Shown here piece after piece: positions 32,648 through 41,498 of a stretch of DNA of 64,000 nt (the first letter of the stretch is position 1; the number at the start of each line of letters is the position of its first letter). The translations under genes were made by a program, and so were the position numbers. The stretch is taken from assembly GCF_024753285.1 (NCBI RefSeq), contig NZ_JANUGW010000016.1:95690-159689 (forward strand), written 5' to 3'. Below the pieces are notes generated by a model. That model was not told the origin of the DNA. It worked only from the letters and a program-made list of their open reading frames with translations, and made no database searches. The DNA comes from Massilia pinisoli. GTDB taxonomy: Bacteria; Pseudomonadota; Gammaproteobacteria; Burkholderiales; Burkholderiaceae_D.

Positions 32648-33355
32648 TCAGAGCGGTTTGCTGCAGGCGACCATGTAGTTGACGTCGGTGTCCTGGTTCA
32701 GCGAGTAGATCTTGGTCAGCGGGTTGTACGTCAGGCCCTTCAGCCCGTCGACGACGAGGCCGGCGTCGCGCACGAAATTCGACAATTCTGCCGGCGTGAT
32801 GAATTTGGCGTAGTCGTGGGTGCCGCGCGGCAGCATGCGCAGCACGTATTCTGCGCCTACGACGGCGAACAGGTACGATTTGACGTTGCGGTTCAACGTC
32901 GAGAAGAACACGCGGCCGCCCGGTTTGACGAGGGTCGCCGCGGCGCGCACGATGGCGGCCGGGTCCGGCACGTGTTCCAGCATTTCCATGCACGTGACGA
33001 CGTCGAACTGGCCGGGTTCTTCCGCAGCCATGTCTTCCGCCGCGATCAGCTTGTAACGCACGTCCACGCCCGATTCCAGGCTGTGTAGGTCCGCCACTTT
33101 CAATGCTTTTTTCGACAAGTCGATGCCGGTGACCTTAGCGCCCTTGCGCGCCATGGATTCGGCCAGGATGCCGCCGCCGCAGCCGATGTCGATGACGTTC
33201 TTGCCAGCCAGCGGCACGCGCGCGTTGATCCATTCCAGGCGCAACGGGTTGATGTCGTGCAGCGGACGGAATTCGGACGTCGGGTCCCACCAGCGGTGGG
33301 CCAGCTCACTGAACTTCTGGATCTCTAACGGATCGGCATTGGTCGTCGTAGTCAT
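32648..33355 (-). CDS. ubiG: Ubiquinone biosynthesis O-methyltransferase UbiG
   Basis: SAM-dependent enzyme catalysing both O-methylation steps of ubiquinone synthesis. The 235-residue protein has the UbiG N-terminus (IQKFSELAHRWWDPTSEFRP), motif I (VIDIGCGGGILAESMA), the post-I acidic residue (VTGIDLSK), CMEMLEHVPDP, and the membrane-associated insertion NVKSYLFAVVGAEYVLRMLP. Start MTTTTNADPLEI at 33355. Transcribed with gph; the order in this strand (ompA, ubiG, gph) is typical of the order Burkholderiales. Confidence 0.97.
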   Translation of the reverse strand: MTTTTNADPLEIQKFSELAHRWWDPTSEFRPLHDINPLRLEWINARVPLAGKNVIDIGCGGGILAESMARKGAKVTGIDLSKKALKVADLHSLESGVDVRYKLIAAEDMAAEEPGQFDVVTCMEMLEHVPDPAAIVRAAATLVKPGGRVFFSTLNRNVKSYLFAVVGAEYVLRMLPRGTHDYAKFITPAELSNFVRDAGLVVDGLKGLTYNPLTKIYSLNQDTDVNYMVACSKPL

Positions 33356-33441
33356 AGGACGGAATGATAGCGGAAATGGGTAGCGGGTACGGCTGGGTTT
33401 GCGAAAAAAAGCGCCTGTGAGGAAACACTTCCGACAGGCAT

Positions 33442-33466
33442 AAAAAAACCCCGCCGAAGCGGGGTT
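33442..33466 (-). terminator. Rho-independent terminator of the OmpA gene
   Basis: On the minus strand AACCCCGC-TTCG-GCGGGGTT (33466-33447) is followed by TTTTT. It lies about 25 bases past the porin stop codon. Confidence 0.9.
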
Positions 33467-33491
33467 GTTCAGGCGTCAAGCCGCCGATTAT

Positions 33492-34205
33492 TTACTGCTG
33501 GTTGCTGCGGGTACCGACGACTTCGATTTCCACGCGGCGGTTCTTCGCACGGCCGGCGGCGGTCTTGTTGTCGGCGACCGGCTGCTTCTCACCCTTGCCT
33601 TCGGTGTAGACGCGGCTTGCTTCGACGCCCTTGCTCTGCAGGTAGGCCTTGACGGCCTGTGCGCGGCGAACGGACAGCTTCTGGTTGTACGCATCGGTAC
33701 CGACCGAGTCGGTGTGACCGACGGCGATGATGACTTCCAGGTTGATGTCTTTCAGCTTGCCGACCAGGTCGTCCAGCGATGCCTTGCCAGCCGGCTTCAG
33801 CACGGCCTTGTCGAAGTCGAAGAAGGCGTCAGCCGAGTAGCTCACTTTTTCCGAGGTCGGGACCGGAGCCGGTGCCGGGGCCGGAGCCGGGGCAGGTGCC
33901 GGAGCGGCAGGCGGCGGCGGAGGCGGCGGTGCGACGCACTTGCCGTTCTCCAGGTGCTCGGGTTCCACGCACAGCGGCGCGTCGCAGCCCGGGACCGCGT
34001 CGGCCGGGGTCCAGTAACCGGTACGCCAGCACAGGCCGAACGGGTTGCGAGCGATGACGCCACGGGCATCCTGCACGTAAGCGCTGTACGGCGTCGGCGC
34101 CTTGATATCGGTGGTCAGGGGCGCATACGGAGGTGCGCTCTGCGCGGATGCGCTGCCCGCCATCGCGGCCGTAGCTGCGAATACGAGGGTTGCCAATTTA
34201 TTCAT
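33492..34205 (-). CDS. OmpA-family outer membrane protein
   Basis: A 237-residue cell-envelope protein. A signal peptide (1-21) is followed by a short region with four cysteines (GLCWRTGYW, PGCDAPLCVE, GKCVAPP), a Pro/Ala hinge, and a C-terminal OmpA peptidoglycan-binding domain (FFDFDKAVLKPAGKASLDDL; VGHTDSVGTDAYNQKLSVRR; GRAKNRRVEIEV, the last carrying the Asp/Arg-type diaminopimelate site). The eight-stranded OmpA barrel is absent, so this is a small periplasmic/OM anchor type. An isolated, probably highly expressed gene with its own terminator. Confidence 0.92.
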   Translation of the reverse strand: MNKLATLVFAATAAMAGSASAQSAPPYAPLTTDIKAPTPYSAYVQDARGVIARNPFGLCWRTGYWTPADAVPGCDAPLCVEPEHLENGKCVAPPPPPPPAAPAPAPAPAPAPAPVPTSEKVSYSADAFFDFDKAVLKPAGKASLDDLVGKLKDINLEVIIAVGHTDSVGTDAYNQKLSVRRAQAVKAYLQSKGVEASRVYTEGKGEKQPVADNKTAAGRAKNRRVEIEVVGTRSNQQ

Positions 34206-34600
34206 CTTATTTATTCCTTTCGGTAAAATCTTCTAGCAGCGAAACTGCCTTGAGGCAATACGACGTGAGCATAATATTAACACTCGAGACAGCACGTCAG
34301 TTCCGCATTGTGAAACAAGCAATTAACGTCTCGGCCATTTTGCCACATACGCCACATCCGCACGACCGGTGGCTGACCAATTGCAGTGCATGGTATTTGT
34401 CGCGTTGTTTCTGCGCAACAAGGTGTCGGCAAGTGCATGCAAGCTTGACGAAGGTTTATGACAGGCATGTGTCAGAGGGGCAATTGTGCCACTTTGCTAT
34501 CAACCTTGCTTGCGGCCAAAATGCTCTGCTGCTAGGGCCGGCGTGGTAAAATCATGGGCTTGGAATTCCAATTTTTAGCTTGAAGGCGTCGACCCGCACA
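34206..34600. other. Divergent intergenic region between the OmpA gene and gyrA
   Basis: 395 bases without a supportable gene; relatively AT-rich. It must hold the divergent promoters. On the gyrA side a TAAAAT -10-like box is at 34547-34552, 49 bases before the ATG; a good -35 is not evident. An open frame at 34190-34549 has no family resemblance or ribosome site. Confidence 0.55.
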
Positions 34601-37216
34601 ATGGATCAATTCGCAAAAGAAACAGTTCCAATTTCCCTGGAAGAAGAGATGCGCAAGAGCTACCTCGATTACGCCATGAGCGTGATCGTGGGCCGTGCTC
34701 TGCCGGACGTGCGCGACGGCTTGAAGCCCGTGCACCGCCGCGTGCTCTACGCGATGCACGAGATGAACAACGTGTGGAACCGTCCTTACCTCAAGTGCGC
34801 GCGCGTGGTCGGCGACACGATGGGTAAGTACCACCCGCACGGCGATGCGTCGATCTACGACACCCTGGTCCGCATGGCCCAGGACTTCTCGCTGCGCTAC
34901 ACGCTGGTGGACGGCCAGGGCAACTTCGGCTCGATCGACGGCGACTCCGCCGCGGCGATGCGTTACACCGAGTGCCGTCTCGACAAGATTTCGAACGAAC
35001 TGCTGGCCGACATCGACAAGGATACCGTCGACTTCCAGCCGAACTATGACGGCAAGGAAAAAGAACCGACCGTCCTGCCGACGAAAATCCCGAACCTCTT
35101 GATCAACGGCTCGTCCGGTATCGCAGTGGGCATGGCGACGAATATCCCGCCGCACAATCTGTCGGAAGTGATCAGCGGCGCGATGCACGTGCTGCGCAAT
35201 CCGGACTGCACGATCGACGAGTTGATCGAACTGATCCCGGCGCCGGACTTCCCGACGGCCGGCATCATCTACGGCGTCTCGGGCGTGCGCGACGGCTACC
35301 GCACCGGCCGCGGCCGCGTCGTGATGCGCGCCAAGACGCACTTCGAGGAATATGGCAAGGACGGCGGCCGCATCGCGATCATCGTCGACGAGCTGCCATA
35401 CCAGGTCAACAAGAAATCGCTGCTGGAGCGCATCGCCGAGAACGTGCGCGACAAGAAGCTGGAAGGCATTTCCGACATCCGCGACGAGTCCGACAAATCG
35501 GGCATGCGCGTCGTCATCGAGCTGAAGCGCGGCGAAGTGCCGGAAGTCGTGCTGAACAACCTGTACAAGCAGACGCAGCTGCAGGATACGTTCGGCATGA
35601 ACATGGTGGCCCTCGTCAACGGTCAGCCGAAGCTGCTGAACCTGAAGCAGATGCTGGAGTGCTTCCTGTCGCACCGCCGCGAAGTGGTCACGCGCCGCAC
35701 CGTGTTCGAGCTGCGCAAGGCACGCGAACGCGGCCACATGCTGGAAGGCCTCGCGGTCGCGCTGGCGAACATCGACGACTTCATCGCGATCATCAAGGCC
35801 GCGCCGACGCCGCCCGTCGCGAAGACGGAACTGATGGCGCGCGCGTGGGATTCGTCCCTCGTGCGCGAGATGTTGAACCGCACCGAGCTCGGCGCCTCCG
35901 GCGGCATCGAGGCATTCCGTCCGGAGCACTTGCCCAAGCACTACGGCATGCAGACCGACGGTCTGTACAAGCTGTCGGACGAGCAGGCCCAGGAAATCCT
36001 GCAGATGCGCCTGCAGCGCCTGACGGGTCTCGAGCAGGACAAGATCGTCAACGAGTACAAGGAAGTGATGCTGCACATCGCCGACCTGCTCGACATCCTG
36101 GCCAAGCCCGAGCGCGTCACGAGCATCATCGTCGACGAGATGGCGCAGATCAAATCCGACTACGCGGACAACGGCAAGGACACCCGCCGCTCCGCCATCG
36201 AGCACAACGCGTCCGACCTGGAAACGGAAGACCTGATCACGCCGCAGGACATGGTGGTCACCTTGTCGCACACGGGTTACATGAAGTCGCAGCCGATTTC
36301 CGAATACCGTGCGCAGAAGCGCGGCGGCCGCGGCAAGCAGGCGATGGCGACGAAGGACGAGGACTGGATCGACCAGCTGTTCATCGCCAACACGCACGAC
36401 TACATGCTGTGCTTCAGCAACCGCGGCCGGATGTACTGGCTGAAGGTGTGGGAAGTGCCGCAGGGTTCGCGCAACTCGCGCGGCAAGCCGATCGTCAACA
36501 TGTTCCCGCTGCAGGACGGCGAGAAGATCACGGTGATCCTGCCGCTGTCGGGCGAGAACTCGACGTTCCCGGAAGACCATTACGTGTTCATGTCGACGAG
36601 CCTCGGGACCGTCAAGAAGACGCCGCTGCGCGATTTCTCGAACCCGCGCAAGGCAGGCATCATCGCCGTCGACCTGGACGAGGGCGACTTCCTGATCGGC
36701 GCCGCCCTCACGGACGGCAAGCACGACGTGATGCTGTTCTCCGACGCCGGCAAGGCCGTGCGCTTCGACGAGAACGACGTGCGCCCGATGGGCCGTACGG
36801 CACGCGGCGTGCGCGGCATGAACCTGGAAGAAGGCCAGAACGTGATCGCGCTGCTGGTCGCCGAGAACGAGCAGCAGTCCGTGCTGACGGCGACCGAGAA
36901 CGGCTTCGGCAAGCGCACCCCGATCACGGAGTACACCCGTCATGGCCGCGGCACGAAGGGCATGATCGCGATCCAGACGTCCGAGCGCAACGGCAAGGTC
37001 GTCGCTGCGACGCTGGTCGACCAGACGGACGAGATCATGTTGATCACGACGGGCGGCGTGCTGATCCGCACCCGCGTCGCGGAGATCCGCGAGATGGGCC
37101 GCGCCACGCAAGGCGTCACCTTGATCGCGGTGGAGGACGGCACGCGGTTGTCGGGCCTGCAGCGCGTCGTCGAGACGGACCTCGAGGAAACGGAACTGGA
37201 GCCGGCGCCGGAATAA
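34601..37216 (+). CDS. gyrA: DNA gyrase subunit A
   Basis: Breakage-reunion subunit of DNA gyrase, 871 residues. The N-terminal winged-helix/tower region has the catalytic tyrosine Y122 (AAAMRYTECRL), and numbering matches E. coli through this part. In the quinolone-determining region residue 83 is Ala and 84 is Ser (HPHGDASIYD), while D87 is kept. The C-terminal beta-pinwheel carries the GyrA-box in the form QKRGGRGKQ, plus further blade repeats (GKRTPITEYTRHGRGTKGM). An in-frame TTG lies seven codons upstream, but ATG 34601 fits the family. It heads the supraoperon, though a terminator follows it. Confidence 0.98.
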   Translation: MDQFAKETVPISLEEEMRKSYLDYAMSVIVGRALPDVRDGLKPVHRRVLYAMHEMNNVWNRPYLKCARVVGDTMGKYHPHGDASIYDTLVRMAQDFSLRYTLVDGQGNFGSIDGDSAAAMRYTECRLDKISNELLADIDKDTVDFQPNYDGKEKEPTVLPTKIPNLLINGSSGIAVGMATNIPPHNLSEVISGAMHVLRNPDCTIDELIELIPAPDFPTAGIIYGVSGVRDGYRTGRGRVVMRAKTHFEEYGKDGGRIAIIVDELPYQVNKKSLLERIAENVRDKKLEGISDIRDESDKSGMRVVIELKRGEVPEVVLNNLYKQTQLQDTFGMNMVALVNGQPKLLNLKQMLECFLSHRREVVTRRTVFELRKARERGHMLEGLAVALANIDDFIAIIKAAPTPPVAKTELMARAWDSSLVREMLNRTELGASGGIEAFRPEHLPKHYGMQTDGLYKLSDEQAQEILQMRLQRLTGLEQDKIVNEYKEVMLHIADLLDILAKPERVTSIIVDEMAQIKSDYADNGKDTRRSAIEHNASDLETEDLITPQDMVVTLSHTGYMKSQPISEYRAQKRGGRGKQAMATKDEDWIDQLFIANTHDYMLCFSNRGRMYWLKVWEVPQGSRNSRGKPIVNMFPLQDGEKITVILPLSGENSTFPEDHYVFMSTSLGTVKKTPLRDFSNPRKAGIIAVDLDEGDFLIGAALTDGKHDVMLFSDAGKAVRFDENDVRPMGRTARGVRGMNLEEGQNVIALLVAENEQQSVLTATENGFGKRTPITEYTRHGRGTKGMIAIQTSERNGKVVAATLVDQTDEIMLITTGGVLIRTRVAEIREMGRATQGVTLIAVEDGTRLSGLQRVVETDLEETELEPAPE

Positions 37217-37234
37217 GCCGGGCCCGCCCCACGA

Positions 37235-37270
37235 AACCGCCGCGCGTTCCAATGCCGGCGGTTTTTTTTA
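37235..37270 (+). terminator. Rho-independent terminator after gyrA
   Basis: Stem AACCGCCG (37235-37242) with CGGCGGTT (37256-37263), a 13-base loop and a run of eight T from 37262. Confidence 0.85.
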
Positions 37271-37276
37271 TCGAAG

Positions 37277-37326
37277 TCGGGGTCAGAGCACTTTTCGAAA
37301 ATTCGGGGTCAGAGCACTTTTTCGAA
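37277..37326 (+). repeat. Direct repeat of a 23-24-bp unit
   Basis: TCGGGGTCAGAGCACTTTTC then GAA (37277-37299) recurs with one extra T at 37303-37326. Each unit ends in TTCGAA. The pair sits between the gyrA terminator and the DUF2059 gene and encodes nothing visible. Confidence 0.85.
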
Positions 37327-37493
37327 CAATTTTTCTGTGGAAATGGCGCTTACGTTCAGTTTCTGCTCGGCGCCGTCACCCCGGCAAATGGCAGGGTTGA
37401 GGATTTTTTGCAAGTTTCGTGCGAAAATCGAGGAACCCGCATTGTCATGCCGGGATTGCAAGCCCCCGCACCAGCCATCAATCAAGGATATTC

Positions 37494-38048
37494 GTGAAGA
37501 AATCATTCGCCGCCATCGCCTCCGCCCTCGTCGTCACCTGCTCTCCCGCCGCGTTCGCCGCGACGTCGATGCCGTCCGCCGACCCGGCCGTCGTCGCCGC
37601 CACCAAGGAGATGATGGCGTCGCTGAAGCTGCGTGATGTGATGCTGGCGTCGCTGAAGCAAGCGGACCAGAATATGCCGACCCAGATCGCCGCGTCGCTG
37701 AACGCGATGGTCGACGGCGATGCGACCTTGAACGCCGCCAAGAAAGCCGAGATGCGCAAGAAGCTGGAGAAGGTCCTGCCGACCGTGACCGCGCAAGTGC
37801 ACGAGATGCTGACCGACCCGAGCCTCGTCGACGAGATGATGACCGAGATGGTGCCGCTATACGCCGAAACCTACACGCTGGACGAGATCCACCAGCTGTC
37901 CGCGTTTTACGCGTCGCCGCTCGGACAGAAGATGCTGGCCAATATGCCCACGCTGATGAGCCGCAGCATGGAGATCAGCAACCGCATCATGATGCCGCGG
38001 ATCCAGAAGATGATGGCGCAGACTGCGCAAAGCATCACGGGCAAGTGA
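37494..38048 (+). CDS. DUF2059-domain exported protein
   Basis: A 184-residue secreted protein of unknown function with a signal peptide (VKKSFAAIASALVVTCSPAA, cleavage near AFA) and a DUF2059 domain: PLYAETYTLDEIHQLSAFYA then SPLGQKMLANMP. The GTG at 37494 is chosen because AAGGATA precedes it and a proper signal peptide begins there; the in-frame ATG 75 bases upstream would add an unconserved Cys/His-rich stretch. It lies between gyrA and serC, 10 bases before serC, and is probably co-transcribed with it. Confidence 0.85.
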   Translation: MKKSFAAIASALVVTCSPAAFAATSMPSADPAVVAATKEMMASLKLRDVMLASLKQADQNMPTQIAASLNAMVDGDATLNAAKKAEMRKKLEKVLPTVTAQVHEMLTDPSLVDEMMTEMVPLYAETYTLDEIHQLSAFYASPLGQKMLANMPTLMSRSMEISNRIMMPRIQKMMAQTAQSITGK

Positions 38049-38058
38049 GGAGCAGGCG

Positions 38059-39147
38059 ATGACCCACGTGTACAACTTCTCCGCCGGCCCCGCCGTCCTG
38101 CCGAAGGAAGTCCTGCGCCAGGCGGCCGAGGAAATGCTCGACTGGCACGGTAGCGGCATGTCCGTGATGGAAATGAGCCATCGCGGCCCCGAATTCATTT
38201 CGATCGCGAAGCAGGCCGAGGCCGATTTCCGCGAACTGCTGGGCGTACCCGCGAACTACAAGGTCTTGTTCATGCAGGGCGGGGGCCTTGGCCAGAACGC
38301 CATCATCCCGCTGAACATGCTGGGCCGCAAACCCCAGCCGGCGACGATCGACTTCGTCCACACGGGTTCGTGGTCCGGCAAGTCGCTGAAGGAAGCGCGC
38401 CGCTACGCGAACGTGAACGTCGCGGCGTCGGGCGAGGCGAGCCACTTCACGACGGTGCCGCCGCAGGAAACGTGGAAGCTCAGCGCGGACGCCGCGTACC
38501 TGCACGTGTGCACGAACGAGACCATCGACGGCGTCGAGATCGATTACGTGCCGACGGTGCAGGGCGATACGCCGCTCGTCGTCGACATGTCGTCGCACAT
38601 CCTGTCGCGCCAGATCGACGTGTCGAAGTACGGCGTGATCTTCGCCGGCGCGCAGAAGAACATCGGCCCGGCGGGCCTGACGATCACGATCGTGCGCGAC
38701 GACCTCCTCGACCACGCGCTGCCGATCTGCCCGGGCGTGTTCAACTGGCGCGCCGTGGCCGAGGCGGACTCGATGCTGAACACGCCGCCGACGTATGCGA
38801 TCTATATCGCGGGCCTCGTGTTCGCGCACCTGAAAAAACTGGGCGGCGTGGCCGAGATGGAACGCCGCAACATCGAAAAAGCGCGCCTGCTGTACGCGGC
38901 GCTGGACGCCGACGACTTCTACCAGAATCGTGTGGCGCCCGAATATCGCTCGCGCATGAACGTACCGTTCTACCTGCGCGATGAGTCGTTGAACGAACAA
39001 TTCCTGGCCGGCGCCAAAGCGCGCGGCCTGCTGCAACTGAAGGGCCACAAGTCCGTCGGCGGTATGCGGGCATCGATCTACAACGCGATGCCGATCGAGG
39101 GTGTGCAAGCCCTGGTCGATTATTTGAACGAGTTCGCGGGCCGTTAG
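38059..39147 (+). CDS. serC: Phosphoserine aminotransferase
   Basis: PLP enzyme converting 3-phosphohydroxypyruvate and glutamate to phosphoserine, also used in the pyridoxal phosphate pathway. The 362-residue protein starts THVYNFSAGPAVLPKEVL, has the PLP-lysine in AGAQKNIGPAGLT and the phosphate-binding MQGGGLGQNAI and GGMRASIYNAMP. ATG 38059 follows GAGGAG. It is the first biosynthetic gene of the aromatic/serine supraoperon; a REP-like pair lies between it and pheA. Confidence 0.98.
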   Translation: MTHVYNFSAGPAVLPKEVLRQAAEEMLDWHGSGMSVMEMSHRGPEFISIAKQAEADFRELLGVPANYKVLFMQGGGLGQNAIIPLNMLGRKPQPATIDFVHTGSWSGKSLKEARRYANVNVAASGEASHFTTVPPQETWKLSADAAYLHVCTNETIDGVEIDYVPTVQGDTPLVVDMSSHILSRQIDVSKYGVIFAGAQKNIGPAGLTITIVRDDLLDHALPICPGVFNWRAVAEADSMLNTPPTYAIYIAGLVFAHLKKLGGVAEMERRNIEKARLLYAALDADDFYQNRVAPEYRSRMNVPFYLRDESLNEQFLAGAKARGLLQLKGHKSVGGMRASIYNAMPIEGVQALVDYLNEFAGR

Positions 39148-39154
39148 CCCGGCC

Positions 39155-39259
39155 GTAGGGTGGACGGGTCCCCCGTCCACGCGTCCAACCGGCACATGCA
39201 TGCCGCGCGTCCGGTTTCGCGCCACATGAACGCGTGGACGGCCGAGCCGTCCACCCTAC
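39155..39259. repeat. Paired inverted REP-like element (REPIN-like) between serC and pheA
   Basis: GTAGGGTGGACGG ... CGTCCACGCGT (39155-39184) and its inverse ACGCGTGGACGG ... CCGTCCACCCTAC (39229-39259) bracket a 45-bp spacer. Each arm is itself a hairpin. The same units recur at 43764-43894, and the core resembles 13651-13714. Confidence 0.82.
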
Positions 39260-39285
39260 CGTGAACGGTACCCAATGAGCAGACA

Positions 39286-40356
39286 ATGACAGACAAACTC
39301 AAACCCCTGCGCGAACAGATCGATGCGATCGACGCGCAAATCCTCGAACTCCTCTCCCGGCGCGGCAAGGTCGCGCAGGAAGTCGGCCACGTGAAGGCCG
39401 AGACGAACGCTCCCGTGTTCCGCCCCGAACGCGAAGCGCAGGTGCTGCGCGGCGTGGCCGAGCGCAACCCGGGCCCGCTGAAGAACCAGGACGTGCAGAC
39501 CATCTTCCGCGAGATCATGTCGTCGTGCCGCGCGCTGGAAAAGCGCGTGACGGTCGCCTTCCTCGGCCCCACCGGCACGTTCAGCGAACAGGCCGTGTTC
39601 CAGCAGTTCGGCAGCGCCGTCGAAGGACTGCCGTGCGTGTCGATCGACGAAGTGTTCCGCGCCACGGAGGCCGGCACCGCCGACTACGGCGTCGTCCCCG
39701 TCGAGAACTCGTCCGAGGGCGCCATCAACCGCACGCTCGACCTGATGCTCGCGACGACGACCATCATCAGCGGCGAAGTGTCGATCCCCGTGCACCACAG
39801 CCTTATGACGAAGACGGGCACGATGGACGGCGTGAAGGTCGTCTGTGCCCATTCGCAGGCACTTGCGCAATGCCAGGTATGGCTCAACCTGCATCATCCG
39901 GGCATCGAGCGGCGCGCCGTCGCGTCGAACGCGGAAGCCGCGGTGCTGGCGAGCCAGGATCCGACCGTCGCCGCGATCGCCAGCGAGATGGCGGGCGAGC
40001 AGTACAAGCTGGGCGTCGTGCAGGCGCACATCCAGGACGACCCGCACAACCGCACGCGCTTCCTGATCATCGGCAGCCAGGCCACGGGCCCGTCGGGCAA
40101 GGACCGCACGTCGATCGTGCTCGCGGTGCCGAACAAGGCCGGCGCCGTCTACAGCCTGCTCGCGCCGCTCGCGAAACACGGCGTGTCGATGACGCGCTTC
40201 GAATCGCGCCCCGCGCGCATCGGCACGTGGGAGTACTACTTCTACGTCGACGTCGAGGGCCACATCGGCGATGCCGCCGTCGGCCGCGCGCTCGAAGAAC
40301 TCAAGGACAACGCCGCCTTCTTCAAGGTGCTGGGGTCGTACCCCGTCGGCCTGTGA
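39286..40356 (+). CDS. pheA: Bifunctional chorismate mutase/prephenate dehydratase (P-protein)
   Basis: Makes phenylpyruvate from chorismate for phenylalanine synthesis. Residues 1-85 are an AroQ-type chorismate mutase (LREQIDAIDAQILELLSRRG). Residues 90-275 form the prephenate dehydratase (VAFLGPTGTFSEQAV; DYGVVPVENSSEGAINRTLD; NRTRFLIIG). The C-terminal ACT domain (from about 285) has the phenylalanine-binding ESRPARIGTWEYYFYVD, so feedback inhibition by phenylalanine is expected. 356 residues is the family length. Confidence 0.98.
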   Translation: MTDKLKPLREQIDAIDAQILELLSRRGKVAQEVGHVKAETNAPVFRPEREAQVLRGVAERNPGPLKNQDVQTIFREIMSSCRALEKRVTVAFLGPTGTFSEQAVFQQFGSAVEGLPCVSIDEVFRATEAGTADYGVVPVENSSEGAINRTLDLMLATTTIISGEVSIPVHHSLMTKTGTMDGVKVVCAHSQALAQCQVWLNLHHPGIERRAVASNAEAAVLASQDPTVAAIASEMAGEQYKLGVVQAHIQDDPHNRTRFLIIGSQATGPSGKDRTSIVLAVPNKAGAVYSLLAPLAKHGVSMTRFESRPARIGTWEYYFYVDVEGHIGDAAVGRALEELKDNAAFFKVLGSYPVGL

Positions 40357-40394
40357 GTCACGAATCCATCCACACGTTCAGCCAAGAGAATCCC

Positions 40395-41498
40395 ATGTCG
40401 CAATTCGGTCCCGATTACGTCCGCGCCATCGCCCCTTACCAGGCCGGCAAACCCATTTCCGAAGTCGCCCGCGAGTTCGGCCTCGATGAAGCCAATATCG
40501 TGAAACTGGCGTCCAACGAAAACCCGTTCGGCGTGCCCGAATCGGCGAAGGCCGCAATGGCCGCCGCCGCGGCGGAACTCGGACGCTACCCGGACGCCAA
40601 CGGCTTCGAGCTGAAGGCCGCGCTGGCCAAGCGCTACGACGTGCCGGCCGACTGGATCACGCTCGGCAACGGCTCCAACGACATCCTCGAGATCGCCGCC
40701 CACGCATTCGTGCAGAAGGGCCAGGCCGTCGTCTACTCGCAGTACTCGTTTGCCGTGTACGCGCTGGCGACGCAAGGCGTCGGTGCGCGCGGCATCGTGG
40801 TGCCGGCGAAGGCCTACGGCCACGACCTCGACGCGATGGCCGATGCCATCGACCCGGACACCCGCCTCGTCTACATCGCCAACCCGAACAACCCGACGGG
40901 CACGTTCATCCCGGCAGCGGAGATCGAAGCGTTCCTCGCCAAGGTGCCGTCGTCCGTCGTCGTCGTGCTGGACGAGGCGTACAACGAATACCTGGAACCG
41001 AAGGACCAGTTCGAGTCGACGCAGTGGGTGCGCAAATACCCGAACCTGATCGTCTCGCGCACGTTCTCGAAGGCCTATGGGCTCGCTGGCCTGCGCGTCG
41101 GTTTCGCCATCGCACAGCCGGCCGTGACGGACCTGATGAACCGCATCCGCCAGCCGTTCAACGTGAATTCGCTCGCGCAGGCCGCCGCCATCGCGGCGCT
41201 GAACGATAAAGCATTCCTGCAGAAGGGCTTCGAAAACAACCGCGCCGGCTACCAGCAATTGACCCAAGCGTTCGAAGAACTCGGCCTCGAATACGTGCCG
41301 TCGCACGGCAACTTCGTGCTCGTGAAAGTGGGCGAGGACGATGACGCCGGCGCGCGCGTGAACGTCGCGCTGCTGAAGCAGGGCGTGATCGTGCGTCCGG
41401 TCGGCGCGTACGGCCTGCCGCAGTGGCTGCGCATCTCGATCGGCCTGCCGGAAGAAAATGCGCGCTTCGTTGAGGCCTTGAAGAAGGCCCTCGGCTGA
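40395..41498 (+). CDS. hisC: Histidinol-phosphate/aromatic aminotransferase
   Basis: PLP aminotransferase of the HisC family, 367 residues: LASNENPFGVPESA, substrate/PLP site NPNNPTGTFI, DEAYNEYLE, and the PLP-lysine in SRTFSKAYGLAGLRVG. Located between pheA and tyrA, it is likely to transaminate phenylpyruvate or hydroxyphenylpyruvate as well as imidazole acetol phosphate, as proposed for HisC copies inside this supraoperon in other proteobacteria (inference from context). ATG 40395 begins MSQFGPDYVRAI. Its stop shares a base with the tyrA start. Confidence 0.95.
   Translation: MSQFGPDYVRAIAPYQAGKPISEVAREFGLDEANIVKLASNENPFGVPESAKAAMAAAAAELGRYPDANGFELKAALAKRYDVPADWITLGNGSNDILEIAAHAFVQKGQAVVYSQYSFAVYALATQGVGARGIVVPAKAYGHDLDAMADAIDPDTRLVYIANPNNPTGTFIPAAEIEAFLAKVPSSVVVVLDEAYNEYLEPKDQFESTQWVRKYPNLIVSRTFSKAYGLAGLRVGFAIAQPAVTDLMNRIRQPFNVNSLAQAAAIAALNDKAFLQKGFENNRAGYQQLTQAFEELGLEYVPSHGNFVLVKVGEDDDAGARVNVALLKQGVIVRPVGAYGLPQWLRISIGLPEENARFVEALKKALG

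Noticed and set aside
34190..34549. Plus-strand 119-codon ORF between the OmpA gene and gyrA
   Set aside because: No ribosome site or family resemblance, overlaps the OmpA start region, and the composition fits noncoding promoter DNA.
39155..39259. CRISPR-like repeat or transposon end
   Set aside because: Only two inverted units per site and no regular spacer series, cas gene or target-site duplication; better explained as a REP/REPIN-type element.
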